Part shown: positions 7,981-15,828 of the stretch, in pieces
Layout: each line of letters opens with the position of its first letter
Position numbering within the stretch: the stretch's first letter is position 1
Assembly: GCF_000425565.1 (NCBI RefSeq)
Contig: NZ_AUDR01000013.1
Coordinates: 1-64,000, forward strand
From: Tepidiphilus margaritifer DSM 15129
GTDB taxonomy: Bacteria > Pseudomonadota > Gammaproteobacteria > Burkholderiales > Rhodocyclaceae
Direction: 5' to 3'
DNA: 64,000 nucleotides
Made by a program: the position numbers and the translations under genes
The notes under the pieces: generated by a model
Databases searched by the model: none
Told to the model about the DNA's origin: nothing
What the model saw: the letters and a program-made list of their open reading frames with translations, nothing else

Positions 7981-8301
7981 TCATGCCATGACGATGCGGG
8001 TGTGGACTTCCACATTCAGCGCGCGCTTGATGGCGGCGAAGATCGCCGAGAGGTTGCTCGTGGTGGGATTGCCCGAGGCCGATAGCATCCGATGCAGGCT
8101 CTTGGCCGGCTTGTGAATCTCTTCGGCCAGAGATTCGAAACCGATCGTCGCATTGACCAGATCACGCAGGATGAGTTTGGCGGTCTCGGGTTCGCCATTG
8201 ATGAACAGGGTGATCGCCTCGTCGAGCAGCGCTTGGGCAAAAGCCGGGTCGCTCTGCACGCGGGCTGCCACGGTTTCTTTGAAATCACGGGTCAGTGCCA
8301 T
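7981..8301 (-). CDS. HigA-like antitoxin / addiction-module transcriptional regulator
   Basis: 106 aa. It contains an Xre-type helix-turn-helix (ESLAEEIHKPAKSLHRMLSASGNPTTSNLSAIFAAIKRAL) like the COG3636 addiction-module regulators. Such proteins neutralise an RelE/ParE-fold toxin encoded just upstream and repress the operon. Here the ATG at 8301 lies 3 bases after the stop of a toxin frame that survives only as a C-terminal fragment. AAAGGAGCG provides a ribosome site. The antitoxin itself looks complete and is therefore an orphan. Confidence 0.75.
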   Translation of the reverse strand: MALTRDFKETVAARVQSDPAFAQALLDEAITLFINGEPETAKLILRDLVNATIGFESLAEEIHKPAKSLHRMLSASGNPTTSNLSAIFAAIKRALNVEVHTRIVMA

Positions 8302-8304
8302 GGT

Positions 8305-8458
8305 TCACGCTCCTTTTTTCGGCTGGAGTGCCTTGCGGCGCTTGTAGTCCTCCCACAAGGCCAGCGCCTCATCGATGTCTTTCTGTTGTCGCTTCTTGCT
8401 ACCGCCGCCGAGCAGGACAATGAGCTTCAAGCCGTCTTTGAAATAGTAACATATAAGT
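8305..8458 (-). pseudogene. RelE/HigB-family (Gp49-like) toxin, 5' end deleted
   Basis: The minus-strand frame ending at TGA 8307-8305 encodes CYYFKDGLKLIVLLGGGSKK then RQQKDIDEALALWEDYKRRK and a short tail. This matches the C-terminal half of addiction-module killer proteins, with the (L/V)xLLxGGxKxxQxxDIxxA signature. The N-terminal half is gone: upstream the frame runs into unrelated DNA at the sequence ATAAGTCCCC (8453-8462), where no start codon is present. Together with the intact antitoxin it marks a decayed type II toxin-antitoxin locus. Confidence 0.65.
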
Positions 8459-8562
8459 CCCCTTTCTCGTCAATTGTGGCAATGGTTACCACTGGAGGGA
8501 CGTTTGCCGCAGAGGTGCGTGAAGCCAAGAAATGAGGGGGTCAGGTCCGGATTTTTCAAAAC

Positions 8563-8603
8563 GTCGGTAAAAATTGACAATTACCGACATTATGAAATAA
8601 TAT
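8563..8603 (+). promoter_or_regulatory. Putative abiE promoter with overlapping autoregulatory inverted repeat
   Basis: GTCGGTAA (8563-8570) and TTACCGAC (8581-8588) form a perfect 8-bp inverted repeat with a 10-base spacer that contains a consensus -35, TTGACA (8574-8579). TAATAT (8598-8603) is a good -10 at 18 bp spacing. AbiEi antitoxins are known to bind inverted repeats in their own promoter, so this is the likely operator. The -10 ends 4 bases before the abiEi ATG, so the transcript would be leaderless or nearly so. Confidence 0.6.
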
Positions 8604-8607
8604 TTTT

Positions 8608-9207
8608 ATGGACAACGCCCACACTTTCATTCTCGAACTGGCTCGCCGCCAAGGACTGCTGCGCTCCCGCGACGTAGAGGCGTGCGGCTTTTCTCGGATG
8701 ACACTCAGCACGCTGGTCCGCCAGGGCAAGCTGACCCGGCTGTGCCGCGGCATCTACGCGCTGCCGGATCGACTGGTGTCCGAACACGTCACCCTGGCCG
8801 CGGTGGCCAGCAAATACCCGAATGTCGTGGTGTGCCTGTTGTCGGCACTGCAGTTTCATGGCCTGACCACGCAGTCACCGTTCGAGGTATGGGTAGCGAT
8901 TCCCAACAAGGCGCGAGCCCCCAAGATGGACTACCCGCCGCTGCGCATCGTTCGTTTCAGTGGCGAGGCGCTGACTGAAGGGGTGGAAGAGCACCGGGTC
9001 GAGGGCGTCACCGTGCAGGTGACGAGCGTGGCCAAGACGGTGGCCGACTGCTTCAAGTACCGCAACAAGATCGGTCTGGACGTCGCGCTCGAAGCCTTGC
9101 GCGAAGCCTGGAACGCCAAGCGCGTGAAGATGGATGACCTGTGGCACTGCGCCCAGATCTGCCGAGTGGCCAATGTGATGCGCCCCTATCTGGAGGCGCT
9201 GACGTGA
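8608..9207 (+). CDS. abiEi: Type IV toxin-antitoxin AbiE system, antitoxin AbiEi
   Basis: 199 aa. The N-terminal winged-helix domain (AbiEi_4-like; LELARRQGLLRSRDVEACG, then SRMTLSTLVRQGKLTRLCRGIYAL) binds DNA. The C-terminal domain (VVVCLLSALQFHGLTTQ, SVAKTVADCFKYRNKIGLDVALEALREA) counteracts the toxin. In AbiE systems the antitoxin represses its own operon through inverted repeats, one of which is present at 8563-8588. No Shine-Dalgarno is visible before the ATG at 8608. The stop overlaps the toxin GTG (GTGA). Confidence 0.88.
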   Translation: MDNAHTFILELARRQGLLRSRDVEACGFSRMTLSTLVRQGKLTRLCRGIYALPDRLVSEHVTLAAVASKYPNVVVCLLSALQFHGLTTQSPFEVWVAIPNKARAPKMDYPPLRIVRFSGEALTEGVEEHRVEGVTVQVTSVAKTVADCFKYRNKIGLDVALEALREAWNAKRVKMDDLWHCAQICRVANVMRPYLEALT

Positions 9208-10112
9208 ACGGACGCAATGTGGCTGCCTCGGTGCGCGCCAAACTGCTCAACAAGGCCCGCGCTGAAAAGCGGGACTTCACACTGGTACTCACCCGCTATG
9301 CGCTGGAGCGACTGCTGTACCGCTTGAGCATCTCGACGCACGCGGACCATTTCCTGCTCAAGGGCGCACTGCTGTTTGACCTCTGGTTCGATGTGCCGTT
9401 GCGGCCGACGCGCGATATGGACCTGCTCGGATTCGGCCTCGCGGAAGAGCCTTACCTGATCAAGGTCTTCTCAGAGTTGTGCGAGCTGGATGTCGATGAC
9501 GGTATCCGTTTCGATGCCCAGAGCATCCGGGCTGAAGAAATCCGCAAGGAGGCCAATTACGCTGGCATCCGTGTGACGTTGCTGGGATGGATCGATGGTG
9601 CGCACTGCCCGGTCCAAGTCGATGTGGGCTACGGCGATGCGGTCACGCCAGGACCTGAGGCCGTGGAGTATCCGGTGATGTTCGACGAGTTTCCGGCACC
9701 CAAACTCCGGGTCTATCCCCGCTACACCGTCGTCGCGGAAAAGCTCGAAGCCTTGATCTCTCTCGGCGTGGCCAACAGCCGGATGAAGGATTACTTCGAT
9801 CTGTGGGTGCTGGCCAGGCACAGCGATTTTGAAGGGGAAGTGCTGCGCGAGGCCATCGGCGCGACGCTGTCACGCCGAGACACCGACATCCCGACGGATG
9901 TGCCCTTCGGCCTGACGGAGGCCTTCGCCACCGATGTGCAAAAGCAGATGCAGTGGCAAGGTTTCCTGAAAAAGAACCGGCTCGAAGCGCCGACGCTGGA
10001 ACAGGTCGTCGCCGATCTGCGTGACTTTCTGATGCCTCCGCTCAGCGCTTTGGCCTGCGGGCAAGGATTCGGTAGCACCTGGAATCGTGAGAGCTGGCAG
10101 CCTGCTGCGTGA
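9204..10112 (+). CDS. abiEii: Type IV toxin-antitoxin AbiE system, nucleotidyltransferase toxin AbiEii
   Basis: 302 aa from GTG 9204, which overlaps the abiEi stop. This DUF1814/MNT-type nucleotidyltransferase shows KGALLFDLW (about 53-61), the catalytic pair D71/D73 in RPTRDMDLLG, VQVDVGYGD (about 137-145) and KDYFDLWVL. Family members transfer nucleotides to tRNA or similar acceptors and cause growth arrest and phage resistance. All recognised catalytic residues are present, so the system looks functional. Confidence 0.88.
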   Translation: MNGRNVAASVRAKLLNKARAEKRDFTLVLTRYALERLLYRLSISTHADHFLLKGALLFDLWFDVPLRPTRDMDLLGFGLAEEPYLIKVFSELCELDVDDGIRFDAQSIRAEEIRKEANYAGIRVTLLGWIDGAHCPVQVDVGYGDAVTPGPEAVEYPVMFDEFPAPKLRVYPRYTVVAEKLEALISLGVANSRMKDYFDLWVLARHSDFEGEVLREAIGATLSRRDTDIPTDVPFGLTEAFATDVQKQMQWQGFLKKNRLEAPTLEQVVADLRDFLMPPLSALACGQGFGSTWNRESWQPAA

Positions 10113-10133
10113 AACCTTACGCTGCTACATGAT

Positions 10134-10862
10134 ATGATTCATATTGAATCACAGGTACGCGAGGCGTCCACCCCTTTTATGTCGAGACGAAAAATAAATT
10201 CAAACAAACAGTTACATAATCAGCCTGCACAACAAAATGTCGTTTGGTATAAGCGTATGTGGGTAGTAGTAGTTGCAGTCGGTTCTGCCGCGTTTACTCT
10301 GGGGCTGCAGGGTCCAACGCTGCTTCAGAACATGCGCAAGATTCCAGGTGAGCTCGAGAAAACTTGGGATCAATACATGGCTTGGCTAAAGGATGATGTT
10401 GCATGGGCTGGTGATTGGTCCACTTTCCCTGAGGGAATTGTTGATATGTCCGACATGCGGCTAAGTGAAGGTATTGATCTAAAGATTACTCTTCAGGCAA
10501 AGGGCGGAAAGATTAGCGGGATGATTGCCTCATCAAAAGTCTGTGCTAAAGCACCATTTAATTTTCTTTTGCTGCGCGGAACCGTTTCCGGGAATGTTGC
10601 TAGCGTAGAGGTTTGGGACATTGTTGAGGGCCATTCGTGGGTCTTTGAACATCTGAAGTTAGTTCGTGAAGGAGTCACCCTTACTGTCCATCCAGCCTTG
10701 GGAGAATTTTCATGGTTTCCCCAAGAAGCGAGACTTGGCAAACACCCGGAAGTTACGGAGACATTTATGGACGGATTCTGCAAGGACAAGGTAAGACCAA
10801 AGGGCATCTCAAAAAAACTTCCTTCCATCTCCTTCGCCTCTGAAAAAATTCCCTTGCCCTGA
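10134..10862 (+). CDS. Unknown single-pass membrane-anchored protein downstream of abiE
   Basis: 242 aa from ATG 10134, or 227 aa from ATG 10179. I do not recognise it. A basic N-terminal tail (SRRKINSNKQ) precedes one transmembrane helix (WVVVVAVGSAAFTLGLQGP, about residues 43-62), then a predicted extracytoplasmic or cytoplasmic domain rich in beta strands (DLKITLQAKGGKISGMIASS, NFLLLRGTVSGNVASVEVWD). Base composition is clearly more AT-rich than the chromosome around it, indicating acquisition. A 15-base palindrome (GATTCA-TAT-TGAATC, 10136-10150) overlaps the first ATG and favours the 10179 start. It follows abiEii by 21 bases on the same strand. Confidence 0.55.
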   Translation: MIHIESQVREASTPFMSRRKINSNKQLHNQPAQQNVVWYKRMWVVVVAVGSAAFTLGLQGPTLLQNMRKIPGELEKTWDQYMAWLKDDVAWAGDWSTFPEGIVDMSDMRLSEGIDLKITLQAKGGKISGMIASSKVCAKAPFNFLLLRGTVSGNVASVEVWDIVEGHSWVFEHLKLVREGVTLTVHPALGEFSWFPQEARLGKHPEVTETFMDGFCKDKVRPKGISKKLPSISFASEKIPLP

Positions 10863-10881
10863 TTTGTGAGGAGCCCGAACC

Positions 10882-11118
10882 ATGACGCGCCGCACTGCGA
10901 TTCAGCCCGATCTCTTTGCCGCTGGGGAACATCGCGCCAAGCTTGAGCGGCTCGGCGATCATCAGCAGGAAATGGAGGCGGTAATCGACTTCGCAGCGTA
11001 GGCGAAGCGAGTGGAGGAGATCGCACCCCTCAAAAATCACTCATCAAAAAGAGGGAGGCCAACCTGCCCGATCAAGACGATGGTGTGCATCGTGATGTTG
11101 AAGTACCTATTCCCTGGT
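10882..11118 (+). pseudogene. IS5-type transposase, N-terminal remnant with an in-frame stop
   Basis: The ATG at 10882 opens a frame reading TRRTAIQPDLFAAGEHRAKL, ERLGDHQQEMEAVIDFAA, TAG (10999-11001), then in the same frame AKRVEEIAPLKNHSSKRGRP and KTMVCIVMLKYLF. This is the conserved N-terminus of IS5-family transposases. The frame keeps going past the amber stop, but similarity ends near 11115. Catalytic domain and IS ends are absent. Confidence 0.6.
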
Positions 11119-11502
11119 GAGACCTACCCACCGCAGCGGCCAGAGGCAGGAAAAAACCGGAGCACGAGGCCGCAACGAGAGGCCAGAACGAGGGGAATTC
11201 GGGGGGAATTCAGTGCTGAGTGTCATGAAGAGCCGGTTTCATCGCGAGTTTCCCGGTGGGGGTTGATCGAAGTTTCTTCATCGTAAATTTCCTGTAAAAT
11301 GAGTGGTGATTGATGTTCCTATTTGTTGTCAGTTAAACTCTGGATGTATCATCTTGAGTGCTTTGTCCTGTTTTTGTCTGTTTTTTTGTATGTTTAATCC
11401 ATTTATTTTTAAGGGATAAACCGGCATTCGGTAAGTTTTAGGAATGAGTTTTCGAAAAAATCTGCAATCCCTTAGCTTGTACGTTCGAAGGAGAAAGTCA
11501 CG
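11119..11502. other. Gene-free, AT-rich toward the right
   Basis: No supported gene. 11119-11290 is unrecognised sequence after the transposase relic. 11290-11480 is markedly AT-rich and most likely carries the promoter of the small lipoprotein gene at 11503. I could not define -35/-10 elements with confidence. Confidence 0.4.
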
Positions 11503-11724
11503 ATGCGTACGGTTCAAGTTATTGTTTGTTTGGGCGTATTGCTCATCCTTGCTGGTTGCAGCAAGAGCGCTAATGATTCACAGGTCGAGGCATGTGTCCA
11601 AAGAGGGATTGCTTATTTCAAAGAAATTGGGTCTTATCCAATCCTAAAGAGCCCACCAAATACGGGGCGTTCAGCCGAAGAAGTCGCACGCGAACGGTGC
11701 AAGCGTACTACCACAGCTTTCTGA
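11503..11724 (+). CDS. Small predicted lipoprotein
   Basis: 73 aa. The N-terminus MRTVQVIVCLGVLLILAGCS has a hydrophobic core and a lipobox (LAGC, Cys19), so signal peptidase II processing and membrane anchoring are expected. The mature part is about 55 residues with two further Cys and no recognised domain. AAGGAGAAAG is placed correctly before the ATG at 11503. It is AT-richer than the core genome. The function is unknown. Confidence 0.65.
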   Translation: MRTVQVIVCLGVLLILAGCSKSANDSQVEACVQRGIAYFKEIGSYPILKSPPNTGRSAEEVARERCKRTTTAF

Positions 11725-12034
11725 AATAAGTGTCCAGTCCCGGACGATTGCATTGAACGTCGTGCATTATTCTTGGGTCGTGAGACGATGCGCGAGTCGA
11801 TCGAATCGCTCAAGAGGCAAAAGTCCTGAGGGGACGACTGCACAAGAACGCCACCACGACCCCTGCGACTTGGCGTCATACCTGTCACGTCCCCGACGAT
11901 CCCATCATGCCCCCCTGATCAACCTCACCCCCTCGCCTCCTTATTCCCCCTCGCCATAACCTACCAACCCCCGCCCCGTTGAACCGCCTATACCCCTTCG
12001 CTACCATCCTCTTCATCTCACCGGAGGATGGACG
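11725..12034. other. Intergenic stretch before the second sulfate operon
   Basis: No credible gene. A 25-35 codon open tail ending at TGA 11827-11829 (...LGRETMRESIESLKRQKS) looks like the C-terminus of a lost gene, which I cannot name. It is preceded by GTCCAGTCCCGGAC, similar to GTCC/GGAC elements at other junctions in this patch. The last 40 bases carry the CGGAGGATG ribosome site of sbp copy 2. Confidence 0.35.
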
Positions 12035-13036
12035 ATGCGTTCCTGGCGTTTTCTTGCCGCTTTGGCGGCCTTGCTGACCCTCGTCGCGGCCAGTCCGGCG
12101 CGGGCCGAGACGAGTCTGCTCAATGTCTCTTACGACGTCTCGCGCGAGCTCTATAAAGAGATCAACCCGCTCTTCGCTGCTTCGTGGCAGGCGAGCAAGG
12201 GGGAGGCGGTGACGATCCGCCAGTCGCATGGTGGCTCGTCCAAGCAGGCGCTTGCCGTGGCCGCGGGGCTGGAGGCGGACGTGGTGACCATGAACCAGGC
12301 GTCCGACCTCGAGCTCCTGGCCGAGCGCGGGTTCGTCGCGCCCGACTGGCGCTCGCGCTTTCCGCACGGGGCGGCGCCTTACACCAGCACCATGGTCTTC
12401 CTCGTGCGCCGGGGCAATCCCAAGGCCATCCGCGATTGGGACGATCTCGTGCGCGAGGGGGTGCAGGTGATCGTGCCCAATCCCAAGGTGACGGGCAACG
12501 GCCGCTATACCTATCTCGCGGCCTGGGGCTACGCCCGGCAGAAGACGGGCTCGGACGAGGGGGCGCGCGCCTTCGTCGCCACGCTCTTTCGCAACGTGCC
12601 GGTGCTCGACGGCGGCGGGCGCGGGGCGACCACCACGTTTACCCAGCGCGGGGTGGGCGACGTGCTCGTCACCTTCGAGAACGAGGCGATCCTGATCGCG
12701 CAGGAGCTGGGCGGCAAGGAGTTCCAGATCGTCTATCCGTCCCTCTCCATCGAGGCGCCGGCGCCGGTGGCGGTGGTGGAGCCGGTGGTGGCCAAACGCG
12801 GCACGGCGGAGGTGGCGCGCGCCTATCTGCAGTTCCTCTTCAGTGAGCCGGCGCAGGAGGTGATGGCCAAGCACTACTTCCGCCCCAGTGACCCCCAGGT
12901 GCGTCAACGCCACGCGGCGCGTTTCCCTGAGGTGCGCACGTTTACGGTCGAAGAAGTCTTCGGCGGCTGGGCGTCGGTGCAGCGCACGCACTTCGCCGAT
13001 GGCGGCGTGCTCGACCAGATTCTCGGGCAGAAATGA
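12035..13036 (+). CDS. sbp: Periplasmic sulfate-binding protein, copy 2
   Basis: 333 aa with signal peptide (cleavage after about residue 24, ARA). It has the same Sbp features as the 2710 gene: [59 protein letters not shown] and FGGWxxxQxxHFADGG. It is clearly a paralog of copy 1. Its stop overlaps the cysT ATG, so it is the dedicated binding protein of the following CysTWA transporter. CGGAGG lies ahead of the ATG. Confidence 0.93.
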   Translation: MRSWRFLAALAALLTLVAASPARAETSLLNVSYDVSRELYKEINPLFAASWQASKGEAVTIRQSHGGSSKQALAVAAGLEADVVTMNQASDLELLAERGFVAPDWRSRFPHGAAPYTSTMVFLVRRGNPKAIRDWDDLVREGVQVIVPNPKVTGNGRYTYLAAWGYARQKTGSDEGARAFVATLFRNVPVLDGGGRGATTTFTQRGVGDVLVTFENEAILIAQELGGKEFQIVYPSLSIEAPAPVAVVEPVVAKRGTAEVARAYLQFLFSEPAQEVMAKHYFRPSDPQVRQRHAARFPEVRTFTVEEVFGGWASVQRTHFADGGVLDQILGQK

Positions 13037-13866
13037 TGGCTGCGCAAACGGGCGTGCTGCCGGGTTTCCGCCTCACGCTGGGCTATACGCTCCTCTACCT
13101 CTCGCTCATCGTGTTGTTGCCGGTGGCGGCGGTGTTCGGCAAGACGCTGGAGCTGGGCTGGGGCGAATTCGTGGGCGTGGTGAGCAACCCGCGGGTGCTC
13201 GCCGCTTACCGCCTCTCTTTCGGCGCGGCGCTCGCGGCGGCGGCGATCGACGCCGTCTTCGGCTTGTTGCTCGCCTGGGTGCTGGTGCGTTATTCCTTTC
13301 CCGGCAAGCGCCTGGTCGACGCTCTCATCGACCTGCCGTTCGCGCTGCCCACGGCGGTGGCCGGCATCGCGCTCACCGCGCTCTACGCGCCCAATGGCTG
13401 GCTGGGGGGGTGGCTCGCCGCGCTCGGCCTCAAGGTCGCCTTCACGCCGCTGGGCATCCTCGTGGCGCTCGTCTTCATCGGCATCCCTTTCGTGGTGCGC
13501 ACGGTGCAGCCGGTGCTGGAGGAGTTCGAGCCGGAATTCGAGGAGGCGGCCGCGAGCCTGGGGGCGAGCCGCTGGCAGGTGTTCCGCCACGTGATCCTGC
13601 CGCACGTGCTGCCGGCCGCCGTCACCGGGTTTGCGCTCGCCTTCGCCCGCGCCGTGGGGGAGTACGGTTCGGTGATCTTCATCGCCGGGAACATCCCTTT
13701 CGTCTCGGAGATCGCGCCGCTGCTCATCATCGGCCGGCTCGAACAGTACGACGAGGCCGGGGCCACCGCCATCGCCACGGTGATGCTGGCCGCCTCTTTC
13801 GCCCTGTTGCTCGTCATCAACGCCTTGCAAGCCTGGGCCGCCCGTCGCGGCGGCAAGGAGCAATGA
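13033..13866 (+). CDS. cysT: Sulfate/thiosulfate ABC transporter permease CysT
   Basis: 277 aa, about six membrane helices. The EAA loop reads [20 protein letters not shown] followed by ILPHVLP, and conserved CysT segments include [19 protein letters not shown] and [16 protein letters not shown]. It forms the membrane channel with CysW. The ATG at 13033 overlaps the sbp stop; a second ATG follows at once (MM). Confidence 0.93.
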   Translation: MMAAQTGVLPGFRLTLGYTLLYLSLIVLLPVAAVFGKTLELGWGEFVGVVSNPRVLAAYRLSFGAALAAAAIDAVFGLLLAWVLVRYSFPGKRLVDALIDLPFALPTAVAGIALTALYAPNGWLGGWLAALGLKVAFTPLGILVALVFIGIPFVVRTVQPVLEEFEPEFEEAAASLGASRWQVFRHVILPHVLPAAVTGFALAFARAVGEYGSVIFIAGNIPFVSEIAPLLIIGRLEQYDEAGATAIATVMLAASFALLLVINALQAWAARRGGKEQ

Positions 13867-13867
13867 A

Positions 13868-14764
13868 ATGGACGCCGCTGCCGCGCTGCCCCTCAGCCAA
13901 ATCCCCGCTCGCCGCGCCGCTTCGCGGCCGGTCACCGCCGAGCCCGTGTGGGTGCGCCGCGCCCTGATCGCGCTCGCGCTCGCCTTCTTCGGCCTCTTCC
14001 TGCTGCTGCCGCTCCTAGCCGTTTTCGTCGAGGCGCTGCGCAAGGGCTGGGCGGTGTATCTGGCCGCACTCGCCGAGCCCGACGCGCTCGCGGCGTTGAA
14101 GCTGACGCTGCTGGCCGCCGCCATCGCCGTGCCGCTCAACCTCGTCTTCGGGGTGGCGGCTGCCTGGGCGATCGCGAAATTTTCCTTCCGCGGCAAGGCA
14201 CTGCTGCTCACTCTGATCGATCTTCCTTTCTCGGTCTCACCGGTGGTGGCGGGTCTGGGGCTGGTGCTGCTCTTCGGCGGTTCCGGCTGGTTCGGCGCCT
14301 GGCTCGCCGCGCACGAGGTGAAGATCCTCTTCGCCGTGCCCGGCATCGTGCTCGCCACCGTCTTCGTCACTTTTCCCTTCGTGGCGCGCGAGCTCGTGCC
14401 GCTCATGCAGGCGCAGGGGCGGGAGGAGGAAGAGGCGGCGGTGGTGCTGGGCGCGAGCGGCTGGCGCACGTTCTGGCACGTGACCCTGCCCAACGTCAAA
14501 TGGGGCCTGCTCTACGGCGTGATCCTCACCAACGCGCGCGCCATGGGCGAATTCGGCGCGGTGAGCGTCGTCTCCGGACACATCCGCGGCCAGACCACCA
14601 CCCTGCCGCTGCACGTCGAGATTCTCTACAACGAATACCAGTTCTCGGCGGCGTTCGCCGTCGCCTCGCTCCTGGCGCTGCTCGCCCTGGTGACCCTGGT
14701 CGTCAAGCACGCCATCGAGCGTCGCGGCGATTTTGCCGCCCTGCGCCGTGGGAGCCGCACATGA
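13868..14764 (+). CDS. cysW: Sulfate/thiosulfate ABC transporter permease CysW
   Basis: 298 aa, six membrane helices. CysW features are [20 protein letters not shown], the EAA loop [20 protein letters not shown] and [18 protein letters not shown], with [14 protein letters not shown] near the C-terminus. It is paired with CysT. The start lies just after the cysT stop, and the stop overlaps the cysA ATG (ATGA). Confidence 0.93.
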   Translation: MDAAAALPLSQIPARRAASRPVTAEPVWVRRALIALALAFFGLFLLLPLLAVFVEALRKGWAVYLAALAEPDALAALKLTLLAAAIAVPLNLVFGVAAAWAIAKFSFRGKALLLTLIDLPFSVSPVVAGLGLVLLFGGSGWFGAWLAAHEVKILFAVPGIVLATVFVTFPFVARELVPLMQAQGREEEEAAVVLGASGWRTFWHVTLPNVKWGLLYGVILTNARAMGEFGAVSVVSGHIRGQTTTLPLHVEILYNEYQFSAAFAVASLLALLALVTLVVKHAIERRGDFAALRRGSRT

Positions 14765-15828
14765 GCATCGAAGTTCGACACATCTGCAAGCGCTTTGGCG
14801 CCTTTACTGCGCTCGACGACGTCTCGCTCGCCTTCCCCGACGGCGAGCTCGTGGCGTTGCTGGGCCCTTCGGGCTGCGGCAAGACCACGCTCCTGCGCGT
14901 GATCGCCGGCTTGGAGCAGCCGGACTCGGGGCAGGTGCTCTTCGATGGCGAGGACGCCTCCGACACCCACGTGCGCGAGCGTCACGTCGGTTTCGTCTTC
15001 CAGCACTATGCGCTCTTTCGCCACATGAGCGTGTTCGACAACGTGGCGTTTGGCCTGCGCATGAAACCGCGGCGCGAGCGTCCGAGCGAGGCCGAGATCC
15101 GCCGCCGCGTGATGGCGCTGCTCGAGCTGGTGCAACTCGACTGGATCGCCGATCGCTTCCCCTCGCAGCTCTCCGGCGGGCAGCGCCAGCGCATCGCGCT
15201 CGCCCGGGCGCTGGCGGTCGAACCCAAGGTGCTGCTGCTCGACGAGCCGTTCGGGGCGCTGGATGCCAAGGTGCGCAAGGAGCTGCGCCGCTGGCTGCGC
15301 CGACTGCACGACGAGCTGCACGTCACCTCGATTTTCGTCACCCACGACCAGGAAGAGGCGCTGGAGGTGGCCGACCGCGTGGTGCTGATGCATCGCGGCC
15401 GCGTCGAACAGGTGGGAACGCCGGAGGCGGTCTATCACCATCCCGCCACGCCCTTCGTCTACGACTTCCTCGGTTCGGTCAACCGCTTCGAGGGGCGGCT
15501 GGAAGCAACGGGGCTGCGGGTGGGCGAGTCGCTGCTGCCGCACGAGGCACCGCTTCCCGCCGGTGAGGAAGTGGTCGCCTTCGCCCGGCCTTTCGAGCTC
15601 GACATCGTTCCGGCCGAGTCGGGGCAGGGCGTGCCGGCGCGCGTGGCCCGAATCCTTGCCTTCGGGGCAAGCGCCCGGGTGGAACTGGACGGGGAGGGCG
15701 AGCCCGCGCAGCGCTTCGAGGTCGAACTGCCGCGCGAGCGCTGCGCTGCCTTGGCGCTTTCCCCCGGCCAGCCGGTGCGGCTCGTGCCGGCCCGGCTGCG
15801 GGTGTTCGCCGTACGCGCTGAACCCTAG
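14761..15828 (+). CDS. cysA: Sulfate/thiosulfate ABC transporter ATPase CysA
   Basis: 355 aa. Walker [10 protein letters not shown] (35-43), signature LSGGQRQ (137-143), Walker B VLLLDEP, H-loop [15 protein letters not shown], and the C-terminal TOBE-like regulatory domain (about 270-350). It energises sulfate import. Its TAG stop overlaps the stop of the convergent chemoreceptor gene by 4 bases, leaving no room for a terminator. Confidence 0.94.
   Translation: MSIEVRHICKRFGAFTALDDVSLAFPDGELVALLGPSGCGKTTLLRVIAGLEQPDSGQVLFDGEDASDTHVRERHVGFVFQHYALFRHMSVFDNVAFGLRMKPRRERPSEAEIRRRVMALLELVQLDWIADRFPSQLSGGQRQRIALARALAVEPKVLLLDEPFGALDAKVRKELRRWLRRLHDELHVTSIFVTHDQEEALEVADRVVLMHRGRVEQVGTPEAVYHHPATPFVYDFLGSVNRFEGRLEATGLRVGESLLPHEAPLPAGEEVVAFARPFELDIVPAESGQGVPARVARILAFGASARVELDGEGEPAQRFEVELPRERCAALALSPGQPVRLVPARLRVFAVRAEP

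Noticed and set aside
12904-14499. Long minus-strand open frame across cysT and cysW
   Set aside because: Composition-driven shadow of GC-rich genes; the plus-strand frames encode clear CysT and CysW.
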